Assembly (NCBI RefSeq): GCF_036373705.1
Contig: NC_089855.1
Coordinates: 34,155,219 to 34,219,218 of the forward strand
Source: Amia ocellicauda
Lineage: Eukaryota > Chordata > Actinopteri > Amiiformes > Amiidae
Direction of reading: 5' to 3'
DNA length: 64,000 bases
In this document: positions 1-14,500 of the stretch, piece after piece
Numbering within the stretch: the stretch's first letter is position 1
Layout of the letters: each line of letters opens with the position of its first letter
Made by a program: the position numbers and the translations under genes
The notes under the pieces: generated by a model
Databases searched by the model: none
What the model saw: only the letters and a program-made list of their open reading frames with translations
What the model was told of the DNA's origin: nothing

Positions 1-2525
1 CGCAAATGGTTTGGCAGAGCGTGTTTTGCAGGATGCTTATCAGCTGCCCACCTTTTGGTTTGTCAATTCCAAATTGGGAGAATCTGAACAATTGCAAGCT
101 CTTAGCCACCAAATGCCAAATATAGGGGTCTTAAGTGCAAATTAAGGTCAGTTATGAACTAATAAGTGTTTGCTATTGCAGTGGGTGAACACAGCCATTT
201 TGCACCATCTTTTAAATGACTTTGTCTGTTTACAACCATTTCTAGGAATTCCAGTGCAGTCAATTATGCTGCCGTTTTATTATGATTATTGTAATTTGTT
301 ATCTTGATTGGCCACTTGGTCAGACCCTCCCTGGGATTGTTGCGCACTCTGTGTTGCCTTGAGCTTCTCTAACGGTGCTGAGATTGTAGGAATACAGATT
401 GCTTTTATCAATGCACTGTCACTTGTTCTACATTTCATGAATTGCCTAGCATACAACACAATTCACCTTCTGACATTAACTGTGTGTGATTACCTTGCAT
501 TCATGCCAATTAAACTGCATTAGATCAATGTATCCGAATCAAAGAATGTTCCCACTGTAAGACTCACTGCTGAGAGACTCACTAACTCACTCACTACTGA
601 TCTAGTGGGATGATCCAGCTAGTGCATTATAATGCTGTTTTGAAGTGTTACTGCTTTAACTAATGGAAGCCATAACTATTCAATATAGACTGACTGGTTA
701 ACTGGCTGACAATTTCTGTTCTTGGATAATGTGTATTAGAGTCTCAAGAATTGCAACCAAGGGGTTGAGTGAATTGCTGAACTCTAGGACAGATGTGTAT
801 GGCCCACCATAATTAACCAACCAAAACATGGATTTGTAAAAAGGGAATGCTTTTAACTTTAGCTTTTTTTGTACCACTGGGGGAATGCAATCATACATTA
901 GGTATTTTAAGTTATTAAATACATGAACGTTAAAGCTATGTTTGTCTTAAACTCTTGGTACATAAGTCATAATAAAATAATAGTTACCTGTACATAAACT
1001 TGTTACCTGTGAACATCAAATTAATAAATTGAATTTAAGTCTTAAATATTACCACTGAATTGTATCAATTTATTTTGACCCCCCCCCCCCCCCATAACCT
1101 AAAACAGGTTTTCTGAAAACCAAAGCAGTGTGTCCCAGTTCACTTGTTAAAAGATACACATACTTTGGTCTTGAATCGCACAGGAAGTCTAAGCTGAAAG
1201 CTGACTATCTACTCTCCTATTAAAATGTCCACAGTAATTATCCTTAAGGTTGTTGTTAGTGTTAAAGTATTTGCAGTTGAAATGTTATTCAGTGATTCAT
1301 TGAGGTCAATGTTGCTCAATGATGTGTTTTAGAATCTGGTGAACAGACACTGAATCAGTATGAGGAAGAATTGTATTGAATTGCCTCTAACTACATTTTG
1401 TTTCCTTGCCTGCAATTTTTAAAACACATTTGTGACATTACATAAGTAATGTTTTTTTAGGCACATACATTTTATTAAAACATTCTTGCTTTTTAAAATT
1501 CATTTTTAAACAGTGCTGTTGATACTGAAAATCAACATACCTGAAAACCCCAAATTGCAGGTCTTCTACATAAATACTACAGTTCATGCTCTGCTGAGTG
1601 CAGTGGCAGACAACCTTCCACTCTTGTGGTATCCTAGCCAATGTGGTTGAGTTAATGTGCATAGATCCATCATCATCATCATCATCATCATGGGCTCATC
1701 ATGAATACCATGTGATTTTCATGGGAAAGCAACTTCATAAAATGTTATCACTACATTTCTATAGAACCAGATTCTATATGTCCATAGTCTGCACCTGAAA
1801 AGCTTAAACTTTATGAGCTGTTCAATAATACATCAACTGGACACAAGATAAATAATTATAAATGGTTTGTTTTAAAAGGTTTTAAGAAAGAAACTGTGAT
1901 TTCATCTAGTTGTTGTTCAAACCATGCCCAAAACACTATTTGTGTGCTGAAATATTTCTATAGACACACGGTTTTATAAATATACAGTGATTAAAGTCCC
2001 ATCAAGGTGACAGGAGAATGTTCTCTGTTAAACATGAAATGCAATTCTGAACGTTTTCCACTATATAGAATTTGTTTTCACTGTGTACCCATAACGCGAT
2101 TAAAGAAGAAAGCACGTTGAACCATCAGATTGCAGTATGTGAGGAAGTATACAAATACTACTATTATTGTCCACGCTGGGATTGTTGACATTACTGATTT
2201 GAAAAACACTCCTATAAACAATTAGATGTAGTTATGGGAAGCAATTATTTTATCTGACAAGCCCTAAATGTACCGTGATGTGTTCCTGACTCGCTCTATG
2301 CGATTGGTTGCCAGATGATTATGCTCTAGTATTACTTTGTTCTCCGTATTAACCAGATGTTCTATTGTTTTCGTGTTGGGTTAAAGACAAAAGACTTCTC
2401 ATGCCAAAGAAATTTCCTTTTTCGACACATACAAGACAACGGTGAACTGTAACTCAGGAACTGGGGCGCTGGTTTAACTGTGTGTGTAACTGTTTTTAGA
2501 TTTTTTAGATTAGGTTTTAGATACA
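1..2525. other. Upstream flank, no gene recognised
   Basis: No exon or transposon was recognised. The stretch holds a C homopolymer (about 1079-1094) and a short CAT repeat (about 1668-1691). By human gene order the 3' end of a complete DOP1B would be expected upstream of MORC3, so part of this could be its 3' untranslated region, but nothing coding supports that. Confidence 0.4.
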
Positions 2526-2564
2526 ATGGCTGCGCAAAGGCACCAGGACATCCCTATGAGTATG
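2526..2564 (+). CDS. morc3: MORC3-like copy 1, exon 1
   Basis: Start exon of 13 codons ([13 protein letters not shown]) followed by a GTAAGG donor. It matches the MAAQ start of human MORC3 and is the same length (39 bp) as the second copy's exon at 40787, which shares the first four residues and the I-P motif. Confidence 0.85.
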
Positions 2565-5500
2565 GTAAGGAACGGACATGTTTTTCTTTTCAATATTATG
2601 TAAACGAGTGATTATAGTATATATGCACACTATGACAAGAATGACACAAATTGGTAATAGTAAAACCGATCAACAAATGCACTGACAGTTCATTAATATG
2701 TTTAATTGGTTTGCATGTGCATTATATATACGTGTAATTTTGCAATGTAAATAATCTACCAATGTAATATGATTAAATTGGCCGCAACACTATTTTAAGG
2801 TACTAGACAGGACATCGCAACCTGTCTGGCCGTATGTGCAGGTTATCCTCCTAAACGTGCATAGCGTTCATCTGAAATCACTTGGCGATTTCTTTAGTTG
2901 TTAAAGCTCTATTGTGTAGATGTCTTTGCAAACTTTCTCTGATGCGTCATGCGTTTGAAGGCACCATGTGCAGGAACTGAAGTAATAGTTTCCATTTGTA
3001 TGTGCGCAGTGGAAACTGAAATAAACCATCTTCTTTAATAATCCGATGTAATACTATTGAGGGCTTGTTGCTATATGATTGTGTGCACATCATGTATGTA
3101 TTCTTCAGGCAAATACATGTATGTATAAAGTGTACAATTATTTAGGAAATTAGTTAATATAGGCAGAATATTCAAGACTGAGAGTAGATCATTTAAAGTC
3201 CGATTATATATGTCTTGCATCTCATTTGCCTTACTACACCCACTGTAGTTTCAATTTCAATTCCTCGAAAACATAACTGCGTAGCACTTCTTGGGGCTGT
3301 GGCTGAAACTGGCCAGACGAGGCAGAAAGGGGCGCATTTCCAAACACACCGCAGTTCTGGGCAAGTAACACCCCATACACGCCCACACAGGACTCGAAGC
3401 GCTGCCATTGGCCAGCGAATAACTGTCAATCATTCAAATGTGGTGTGTGACTGGTCGAAGAGTTGGCTCTGAGCACGACGCTTCCTGCTCTGAGACAGTA
3501 TAGGTATATGACAAGTCAGAAAACTCCCTTCACTGAAACTTGCAAAACAAGGAGAAAGTGCAACTATAAAACCTATGTTGAGTCACTCTCTATAAAAAAG
3601 ATGCTACGTTAAAAGAGTAAAGAGTACAGAAAATAAATGTACACAGATAAAATTGTATGATTTATGAGCCAGGAACTACAGGACAAAAAACGAGAAAGTA
3701 CTGTCACAGTTGTTAGAAAGTCACGTCACTACAGCATGATTTGTGCACTGATGGCAGTAGCAGTGCTTCTGTTGGTTCAGTACAAATCTAATCAAAAAGA
3801 ACATCATGTGTAGCAAGATAGAATGATAATCAGTTTATGTATTGCACCTCAGGTTGAGAATTGCAAGAAACACTGCATACAACTATTTTCAGACTATATG
3901 TGGCTCGTTTTAAGGAATGGTTAAATCAATATTTTGGATATGTTGCCCATGATAAAAGCTGAGTTGTACACCTTTGATATAATCAGTTTAATGCTTTTTT
4001 GTTAATTCAGACTTTAATTCTATGTCTTTAATTTGAAGATGTTCTTCGGAGTCTAAACTTAATTACATTTTAATGTTGTTTGTGTTTGGTCTCTTGGGAA
4101 TGTTTGTCCAGTATGAAGAAATGTGTCCACACCCCCATATGCAGTTTTAACTTAAACTTTTTCATTCTTGCTGTTAATAAATCTATCTATAAAGTCTAAA
4201 TGATTGTATGCATGCAATAATGTCTGTTCTTTTCCATATTTGGTATTCATTGTTTTGTGCTCCTAATCCTTTCCATTAGCAACTTTCCTTGTTGTTTTAG
4301 CTCTCGGCGAACTATTTGAAAACAAATGCTACCAGTCACACCTGGCCGTTCGGTGCTGTCGCTGAATTAATAGGTGAGTCTTTTCTGGTCCTTTATAAAA
4401 CCTCCAGCTCTTCTCTGTATTCATATTTGTTTCTGTGGAGAGTAAACTGTCAAATTGCCACAGTTCACTTGTGCTTAAATGTTCTGAAATGCAGCTGTTT
4501 TGCAGGAAATCAAATTATGAAATCTTTGTTTAATGTTCTTAAAATTTTTAGCTTACTAGAAAAGCTATTCAAGATTTTATTAATGCAATATTTTAAAAGA
4601 CTTGGTAACAAATTACACAAGCTCATTTAATGTGATTGAATGAACAGATGTCATACTGGGGAGTGCAAAGGTGCATGGCTCTTTAAAGAGGCTGCATTGT
4701 TGTTGGGATATTTTCTAAAAGATGCAACACAAACACCTAGTGATACATAAAAAAGCATGTAATTTACCTTTCCTAAATTACTCTTAGCACTCTGAACATT
4801 TTGTCACCCTTCCCCACTTTTGTGTGTGTGTGTGGAAAAACAGGAGTTAAGGGATTAATCCAATCTCAAAAAACAAAACCTTAACCATAAACTCTTTGCA
4901 TAGTAATTGTGCACTCCATAAATGACAATGACAATGACCCAAATCAGATATAGTGCCCTAGCTTCCACATGTTATGACTGTTTCTTTTGCTTATGCATGC
5001 TCAGTTTGGCATACTGGAAGCTGCCTAAACTCTGTGTAAACACTCAGTTGAAGAAGTTTAGGTACAGTGGAAAGGTTTGTGACAATTTCATGTCAGCCTG
5101 GCACGCAATGTGGAGAGCCATTAGCTGGATTAGTAGGGCAGCAACACATTCAACTGCTTCTGTGCCATTAAATGCAAATTAAATTTCTCCAGCGGAGTAG
5201 CAGAATACTTCTCATTCTGGTGCCCATGACAGGACATAAGAGCTTGATCACAATTTAGATATGCTCTTTTCTAGATAATGCCTATGATCCAGACGTGAAT
5301 GCCAAGAAACTTTTAATAAATGTGGAACCAATAAGGGGTTCAGAATGTTTGACATTTACGGACAATGGAAATGGAATGGATTCAGACACAATTCATAAAA
5401 TGCTGAGGTCAGTTTAATATATTTATTTATATATTCTTCAGATGTTCAGACATACAGTAAATTTAGACTTATCCACCACATAGCACTTAAAATATATAAT

Positions 5501-8500
5501 TATATGTCCCCACAAACTACATAAGCAAAATGCCTGTATTTAAAAAAATAATAATTGAACACCCTATGCAATTGACATGGCTGACAGCAGTTCAGTTTCC
5601 AAAGACCAGAGACAATGTCCTTTTATAAAAGTACTCACATTTATTCAATTCATTTTTCAGAAATGGCACAGCAAAATAAAATCCTTTCAAGTATAATAGC
5701 TTCAGGCTAGAGCACCTGCTCCCTCTGACTCTCAAGTCCAAGGCTGCATCCCACATCGCACACTTGCTACCTCGTTCCCTTCCCTTGCACATAAGATGTA
5801 CCATGGTCGCCATCTTAAGGGGTGTCCCAATACCTTAGGGAAAGAGTGAAGGGAGCCTAATCGAGCGGTTTGTTCCCTTCACTGCTCCCTGTGATGGAGT
5901 ATACAAAACAGTACACTTTTGTGGAAGTGTTTTATCAATGAAGTCCCACAACTCTTTGCTTTAACAAGGTTTTCATTTAGGGAAATTGGTAGCGGCATCT
6001 GCATATAAATGTAAATAAAGCTATCTATGCAGTTATATAGATATTGTTAAGAAATTCATGTTATTCACTTCACCTGTCAGTGACCATAATGTGATGGCTG
6101 ATCAGTGTATATCTATACTGTAACAACCTCAGGGACAAGGATGGTGGATCCAATTGCAGGCTCACTAATAAGATGGGAGAAAGGCAAACAATCCAACAAT
6201 GAGTAATCCAAAAGGCAAAAACAGGAACAGTCCAAGGGTCAATTGATTCAGCAAACAGGCTAGACATGGCGATCCAATAGAGGTAGTTGAGCACAAGAAG
6301 GCAACAGTCAAAACACAGGCACGCTACAAAGATAGGCTAAGTGCTCTGAAATACTTCTAAAGAGAATGCAAGACTTAACAAAGTGCCTGAGGAACACAGG
6401 GAATACATACTGTGTGGAGGGGAGCAGATAACTGGATTGTAAGTGCTGGACCAATGGGAAGAGGAGAAAGATGGAACAAGTGCACATGGGTGAAAGGAAT
6501 ATTAAGTGGCTGATTGATCCTGGTGCTAGGGAATGTGAGAGACAGGGTTTAGTATTCAGGAGAGAGGGACCTCTGGTGGTGAACTTAGGTAGGATCAGGT
6601 GAAGCCGTGACATATACTACATCTCTACATACACTCACCTAAAGGATTATTAGGAACACCTGTTCAATTTCTCATTAATGCAATTATCTATGGCAGTTGC
6701 TTCAATTCATTTAGGGGTGTGGTCCTGGTCAAGACAATCTCCTGAACTCCAAACTGAATGTCTGAATGGGAAAGAAAGGTGATTTAAGCAATTTTGAGCG
6801 TGGCATGGTTGTTGGTGCCAGACGGGCCGGTCTGAGTATTTCACAATCTGCTCAGTTACTGGGATTTTCACACACAACCATTTCTAAGGTTTACAAAGAA
6901 TGGTGTGAAAAGGGAAAAACATCCAGTATGCGGCAGTCCTGTAGGCGAAAATGCCTTGTTGATGCTAGAGGTCAGAGGAGAATGGGCCGACTGATTCAAG
7001 CTGATTGAAGAGCAACTTTGACTGAAATAACCACTCGTTACAACCGAGGTATGCAGCAAAGCATTTGTGAAGCCACAACACGTACAACCTTGAGGCGGAT
7101 GGGCTACAACAGCAGAAGACCCCACCGGGTACCACTCATCTCCACTACAAACATATAAAAGAGGCTACAATTTGCACAAGCTCACCAAAATTGGACAGTT
7201 GAAGACTGGAAAAATGTTGCCTGGTCTGATGAGTCTCGATTTCTGTTGAGACATTCAGATGGTAGAGTCAGAATTTGGCGTAAACAGAATGAGAACATGG
7301 ATCCATCATGCCTTGTTACCACTGTGCAGGCTGGTGGTGGTGGTGTAATGGTGTGGGGGATGTTTTCCTGGCACACTTTAGGCCCCTTAGTGCCAATTGG
7401 GCATCGTTTAAATGCCACGGCCTACCTGAGCATTGTTTCTGACCATGTCCATCCCTTTATGACCACCATGTACCCATCCTCTGATGGCTACTTCCAGCAG
7501 GATAATGCACCATGTCACAAAGGTCGAATCATTTCAAATTGGTTTCTTGAACATGACAATGAGTTCACTGTACTAAACTGGCCCCCACAGTCACCAGATC
7601 TCAACCCAATAGAGCATCTTTGGGATGTGGTGGAACGGGAGCTTCGAACCCTGGATGTGCATCCCACAAATCTCCATCAACTGCAAGATGCTATCCTATC
7701 AATATGGGCCAACATTTCTTAAGAATGCTTTCAGCACCTTGTTGAATCAATGCCATATAGAATTAAGGCAGTTCTGAAGGCGAAAGGGGGTCAAACACAG
7801 TATTAGTACGTGTTCCTAATAATCCTTTAGGTGAGTGTATAATACTAAAACATTTGTTTAACTTTCAAATACATACGTTCAAAAGCATGTAACACCTATA
7901 ATACATACATTTTACACCAGGGTATTTGCACAATACATTTACAAACAATACTGATACATAAAAAAAACTATTTATAATAGCATTGTCCTATTTATATTTA
8001 TATTATGGTCTGTTCCTGGGATGAATAATGGTTGTGCAACAAACAGGTAAATACTGATTATTTGCTTTTATATCTGTATTTCTATTTTTATTTATGTCTA
8101 TAACAATGTTCTCAGGGCTCAAGACCTTGCGCCACTGATGAATCCTGATCACAGCAACACTTACAATTTTATGTCACACAAATACTTTCAAGATGGGAGT
8201 TCAGACTCCCAGACTGAAACCCAAGCAAGTGTAGCTTTAAAGCGTGATCAGAAGACTCAACCTGGTGCAGAAATCCACAGCCTGTGAACAACTATCTTGA
8301 GGTTCTCTTTGCAGTAGACTTACAACTTTAAATTATTAAAGGTTCTTAGGATGTTTACAATGACAGAGATGGGTGGAGGGCTTTAGTGTCAGCAATAACA
8401 AGTCTGAATGGTAGAAGCCAGTGGCAATGACATAATATGGATACTCAGACTCACATCTGGAAATGGATCAACAGCAAATTCAGAAACAGGAAAATGTTTA

Positions 8501-11500
8501 TAAGTACATAGATTCATATCTTCTCAGATGGCAGATGAGTTAGGTATTATAATAACATTTTTGGGAAGACCTGTATTATTTATTTGTTTATATTTCAGGT
8601 GTATTGGGAATTATATACAAAAATCCTTCGTAGACTACAATGTTTTTTCTCTTATTCTCTAGTTTTGGCTTCAGTGATAAAAAAACTATAAACGGCCATG
8701 TCCCAGTTGGCTTGTATGGGAATGGCTTTAAATCGGGGTCCATGCGCTTGGGCAAAGACGCCATTGTGTTCACAAAGAATGGCACAACAATGTGTGTGGG
8801 TCTACTGTCACAGAGCTACCTGGAGAACATCAAGGCAAAGCAAATTGTTCTTCCAATTATTACATACTGTCAGAAGAGTCATATCCTTTTTAAATATAAA
8901 TGTAATTTATATACAGAAAAGAATGTGAAGTTATTGCCTTATGTATGTCTTGGTTAATGGATAACAACATCACAATCCCAGCCACTCTTATACCTGATTC
9001 AAAGCTGACTGCAAAGAATGGACATACAGGAGGATAATGTATGTATTTATTTTTATTATATGTATATATATACACACACATACATATACAGTACTGTTCA
9101 AATGTTTTATGCAGGTGTGAAAAAATGCTGTAAAGTAAGAATGCTTTCAAAAATAGACATGTTAATATTTAGTTTATATTTGTCAATTAACAAAATGCAA
9201 AGTGAGTGAACAGAAGAAAAATCTACATCAAATCAATATTTGGTGTGACCACCCTTTGCCAACAGCATCAATTCTTCTAGGTACACTTGCACACAGTTTT
9301 TGAAGGAACTCAGCAGGTAGGTTGGCTCAAACATCTTGGATTTAGGCAGCCTCAGTTGCTTCTCTCTCTTCATGTAATCCCAGACAGACTTGATGATGTT
9401 TTGATAAGGGCTCTGTGGGGGCCATACCATCACTTCCAGGACTCCTTGTTCTTCTGTATGCTGAAGATAGTTCTTAATGACTCGCTGTATGTTTGGGGTC
9501 GTTGTCATGCTGCAGAATACATTTTAGGCCAATCCGATGCCTCCCTGATGGTATTGCATGATGGATAAGTATTTGCCTGTACTTTTCAGCATTGAGGAGA
9601 CCATTAATTCTGACCAAATCCCCAACTCCATTTGCAGAAATGCAGCCCCAAACTTGCAAGGAACCTCCATCATGCTTCACTGTTGCCTGCAGACACTCAT
9701 TCGTGTACCGCTCTCCAGCTGTTTGGTGAACAAACTGCCTTCTGCTACAGACAAATATTTCAAATTTTGACTCATCAGTCCAGAGCATCTGCTGCCAATT
9801 TTCTGCACCCCAGTTCCTGTGTTTTCGTTGGCCGACCACTGCGTCTACGATCCTCAACGTTACCCGTTTCTTTGTGCTTCTTCAAAAGAACTTGGACAGC
9901 ACATCTGGAAACCCCTGTCTGCCTTGAAATGTCTGCCTGGAAGAGACCTTGCTGATGCAGTATAACTACCTTGTGTCTTGTTGCTGTGCTCAGTCTTGCC
10001 ATGGTGTATGACTTTTGACAGTAAACTGTCCTCAGCAACCTCACCTTGTTAGCTGAGTTTGGCTGTTCCTCACCCAGTTTTATTCCTCCTACACAGCTGT
10101 TTCAGTTAATATTGAATTGATGATCATTAGCACCTGTTTGGTATAATTGTTTAATCATACACCTGACTATATGCTTACAAAATCCCTGACTTTGTGCAAG
10201 TGTACCCAGAAGAATTGATGCTGTTTTGAAGGCAAAGGGTGGTCACACCACTTTGCATTTAGTTAATTGATAACTATAATCTATTTTTGAAAGCATTCTT
10301 ACTTTACAGTATTTTTTCACACCTGCCTAAAACTTTTAAGGGAACATTTCAATCACACATCGGATCTCGATGAACAAAATATAACAAAATGACGTAACAA
10401 CGGTCAATGGAAACCAAAATCACCAACCAACTGAGGTCTGGATTCAAACTCACACCGAAAATCAATGTAAATAATTGAAATCACAGGCTGTTCCAACTTG
10501 CGTGAATTTCATCACAGCAACTCATAAGGTGTCCTGGGGGATCTTCTTCCAGACCTGGATCAGGGCATCAGTGAGCTCTTGGACAGTCTGTGGCACTACT
10601 TGGCGGCGTTGGATGCACCAATACAAAGGTCCCAAAGGTTCTCAATTGGATTCAGGTCTGGGGAATGTGAGGGCCAGTCAATGGCATCAATGCCTTCGTC
10701 ATCCAGGAACTGCCTACACACTCTGACCACATGAGGCCGGGCATTGTCCTGCACCAGGAGGAACGCAGGGCCCACTGCACCAGTGTAAGGTCTGATGATG
10801 AGTCTGAGGATTTTATCCCGGTACTTAACAGCAGTCAGGGTACCGTTGGCTAGCATGTGGAAGTAGGTGCAACCCTCGAAGGATATGCCTCCCTCAGACC
10901 ATCACTGACCCACTGCCAAACCGGTCATGCTGGATGATGTTGCAGGCAGCATAACATTCACCACGGCGTCTCCAGACTCTTTCACGTCTGTCACATGTGC
11001 TCAGTGTGAACCTGCTCTCATCTGTGAAGAGAACGGGGTGCCAATGGCAGACCTGCCAATTCTGGTGTTCTCTGGCGAATGCCAATTGAGCTGCACGGTG
11101 CTGGGCTGTGAGCACAGGTCCCACTAGAGAACGTCGGGCCCTCATGCCACCCTCATGGAGTCTGTTTCTGACAGTTTGGTCAGAAACATGCATACCAGTA
11201 GCCGGCTGGAGATCATTGTGTAGGGCTCTGGCAGTGCTCCTCCTGCTCCTCCTCGCACAAAGGAGCAGATACCGGTCCTGCTGCTGGGTTGATGCCCTTC
11301 TATGGCCCTGTCCAGCTCTCCTCATGCTCTTGAGACTGTACTGGGAGACACAGCAAACTTTCTTGCAACAGCACGTATGGATGTGCCATCCTGGAGGAGC
11401 TGGACTACCTTTGCAACCTGAATGGGCTGCAGGTACTGCCTCATGCTACCAGTGACAAGGTGACAAGGACAATAGCAAAATGCAAAACTAGAGAAGAATC

Positions 11501-14500
11501 AGTCAGGAAGGATAAGGAGAGAGCAATTGTCTGTGGCCACCACCTGCAAAACCATTCCCTTTTTCGGGGTTGTCTTGCTCTTGCCTCTCTAGTGCTGCTG
11601 TTGTCACTTTCATTTGCATCAAACCAGGTGACATTGATTCACAATCGCTTAGGCTCCCTAACTGGACAGATTGATATCCCTGAAGTTTAATTTATTTGGT
11701 GTTATACTGTGATGGTTACGTGTTCCCTTAATTTTTTTGAGCAGTGTGTATATACATACCGATCAGCCATAACATTATGACCACCTGCCTAATATTGTGT
11801 AGGTCCCAAAACAGCCCTGACCCGTCAAGACATGGACTCCACTAGACCTCTGATGGTGTGCTGTGGTATCTGGCACCAAGATGTTAGCAGCAGATCCTTT
11901 AAGTCCTGTAAGTTGTGAGGTGAGTCCTCCATGGATTGGACTTGTTTGGCCAGCACATCCCACAGATGCTCGATTGGATTGAGATCTGGGGAATTTGGAG
12001 GCCAAGTCAATACCTTGAACTCATGATTCATCAGACCATGCCACCTTCTTCCATTGCTCCGTGGTCCAGTTCTGATGCTCACATGCCCATTGTAGGTACT
12101 TTCGACGGTGGACAGGGGTCAGCATGGGCACCCTAACTGGTCTGCGGCTACACAGCCCCATATGCAACAAACTGCGATGCACTGTGTGTTCTGACACCTT
12201 TCTATCAGAACCAGCATGAACTTTTTCAGCAATTTGAGCTACAGTAGCTCGTCTGTTGGATCAGACCACACGGACCAGCCTTCGCTCCCCACGTGCATCA
12301 ATGAGCCTTGGCCGCACATGACCCTGTCGCTGGTTCACCGCTTTTCCTTCCTTGGACCACTTTTGATAGGTACTGACCACTGCAGACTGGGAACACACCA
12401 CAAGAGCTGCTGTTTTGGAGAAGCTCTGACCCAGTCGTCTAGCCATCACAATTTGGCCCTTGTCAAAGTTGCTCAGATCCTTACTCTTGCCCATTTTTCC
12501 TGCTCAACTTTGAGGAAAAAATGTTCACTTGCTGCCTAATATATCCCACCCACTGACAGGTGCCATGATAACGAGATTATCAGTGTTATTCACTTCGCCT
12601 GTCAGTGGTCATAATGTTATGGCTGATCGGTGTGTACATATATATATATAGTGATATTGGCAGGGGAAGTCAAATCACATGACAACAAGGCCTGTAAAAT
12701 AAAATATCACAGTTTTTAAAATCCAATGGAAATAATATATATATATATATATATATATACACTCACCTAAAGGATTATTAGGAACACCATACTAATACTG
12801 TGTTTGACCCCCTTTCGCCTTCAGAACTGCCTTGACATTGATTCAACAAGGTGCTGAAAGCATTCTTAAGAAATGTTGGCCCATATTGATAGGATAGCAT
12901 CTTGCAGTTGATGGAGATTTGTGGGATGCACATCCAGGGTTCGAAGCTCCCGTTCCACCACATCCCAAAGATGCTCTATTGGGTTGAGATCTGGTGACTG
13001 TGGGGGCCAGTTTAGTACAGTGAACTCATTGTCATGTTCAAGAAACCAATTTGAAATGATTCAATCTTTGTGACATGGTGCATTATCCTGCTGGAAGTAG
13101 CCATCAGAGGATGGGTACATGGTGGTCATAAAGGGATGGACATGGTCAGAAACAATGCTCAGGTAGGCCGTGGCATTTAAACGATGCCCAATTGGCACTA
13201 AGGGGCCTAAAGTGTGCCAGGAAAACATCCCCCACACCATTACACCACCACCACCAGCCTGCACAGTGGTAACAAGGCATGATGGATCCATGTTCTCATT
13301 CTGTTTACGCCAAATTCTGACTCTACCATCTGAATGTCTCAACAGAAATCGGGACTCATCAGACCAGGCAACATTTTTCCAGTCTTCAACTGTCCAATTT
13401 TGGTGAGCTTGTGCAAATTGTAGCCTCTTTTTCCTATTTGTAGTGGAGATGAGTGGTACCCGGTGGGGTCTTCTGCTGTTGTAGCCCATCCGCCTCAAGG
13501 TTGTACGTGTTGTGGCTTCACAAATGCTTTGCTGCATACCTCGGTTGTAACGAGTGGTTATTTCAGTCAAAGTTGCTCTTCAATCAGCTTGAATCAGTCG
13601 GCCCATTCTCCTCTGACCTCTAGCATCAACAAGGCATTTTCGCCCACAGGACTGCCGCATACTGGATGTTTTTCCCTTTTCACACCATTCTTTGTAAACC
13701 CTAGAAATGGTTGTGCGTGAAAATCCCAGTAACTGAGCAGATTGTGAAATACTCAGACCGGCCCGTCTGGCACCAACAACCATGCCACGCTCAAAATTGC
13801 TTAAATCACCTTTCTTTCCCATTCAGACATTCAGTTTGGAGTTCAGGAGATTGTCTTGACCAGGACCACACCCCTAAATGCATTGAAGCAACTGCCATGT
13901 GATTGGTTGGTTAGATAATTGCATTAATGAGAAATTGAACAGGTGTTCCTAATAATCCTTTAGGTGAGTGTATATATATTATTTCCATTGGATTTTAAAA
14001 ACTGTGATATTTTATTTTACAGGCCTTGTTGTCATGTGATTTGACTTCCCCTGCCAATATCACTATACTTCTGTTGTAATGCATGGCTAAAGGATGTGAA
14101 TAGTAGCAGGGCCTGATCAGAGCTATCCAAGGCATACCCCATCTAGTGTTTCAAATCTTAAAGATCAAAACATGAAGAGAGACAAGTTTCATAAGAGTTA
14201 AATGTGATAATCTGTCACTGTAACCTGTGAGATTTATTTGATTGTAGCATGCTAAATGTTTTATTTGTAATATAGCATTTTTATAAACATATATCCAGGA
14301 CAACTTAAACACAGGCTTTCCTACATGTAGAACTGATATTCCCAGATCTCAGGTGAAGGGATTAAGGTCTTCATTGTTTCAATTACTATTCAAGCATTAG
14401 ATATTCATATTTAAGCAGTACAATGGGAAATATTTGGGTTTTATATTGACAGTACTGATAGCAATGTATATGGGGAACATGCATTTTTAAAACTCACTTT

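Noticed and set aside
7182..7418. Antisense 78-residue frame recurring in each family A element ([16 protein letters not shown]...)
   Set aside because: It is the reverse strand of conserved transposase codons. It recurs only because the DNA recurs (13170, 27328, 39021, 59396).
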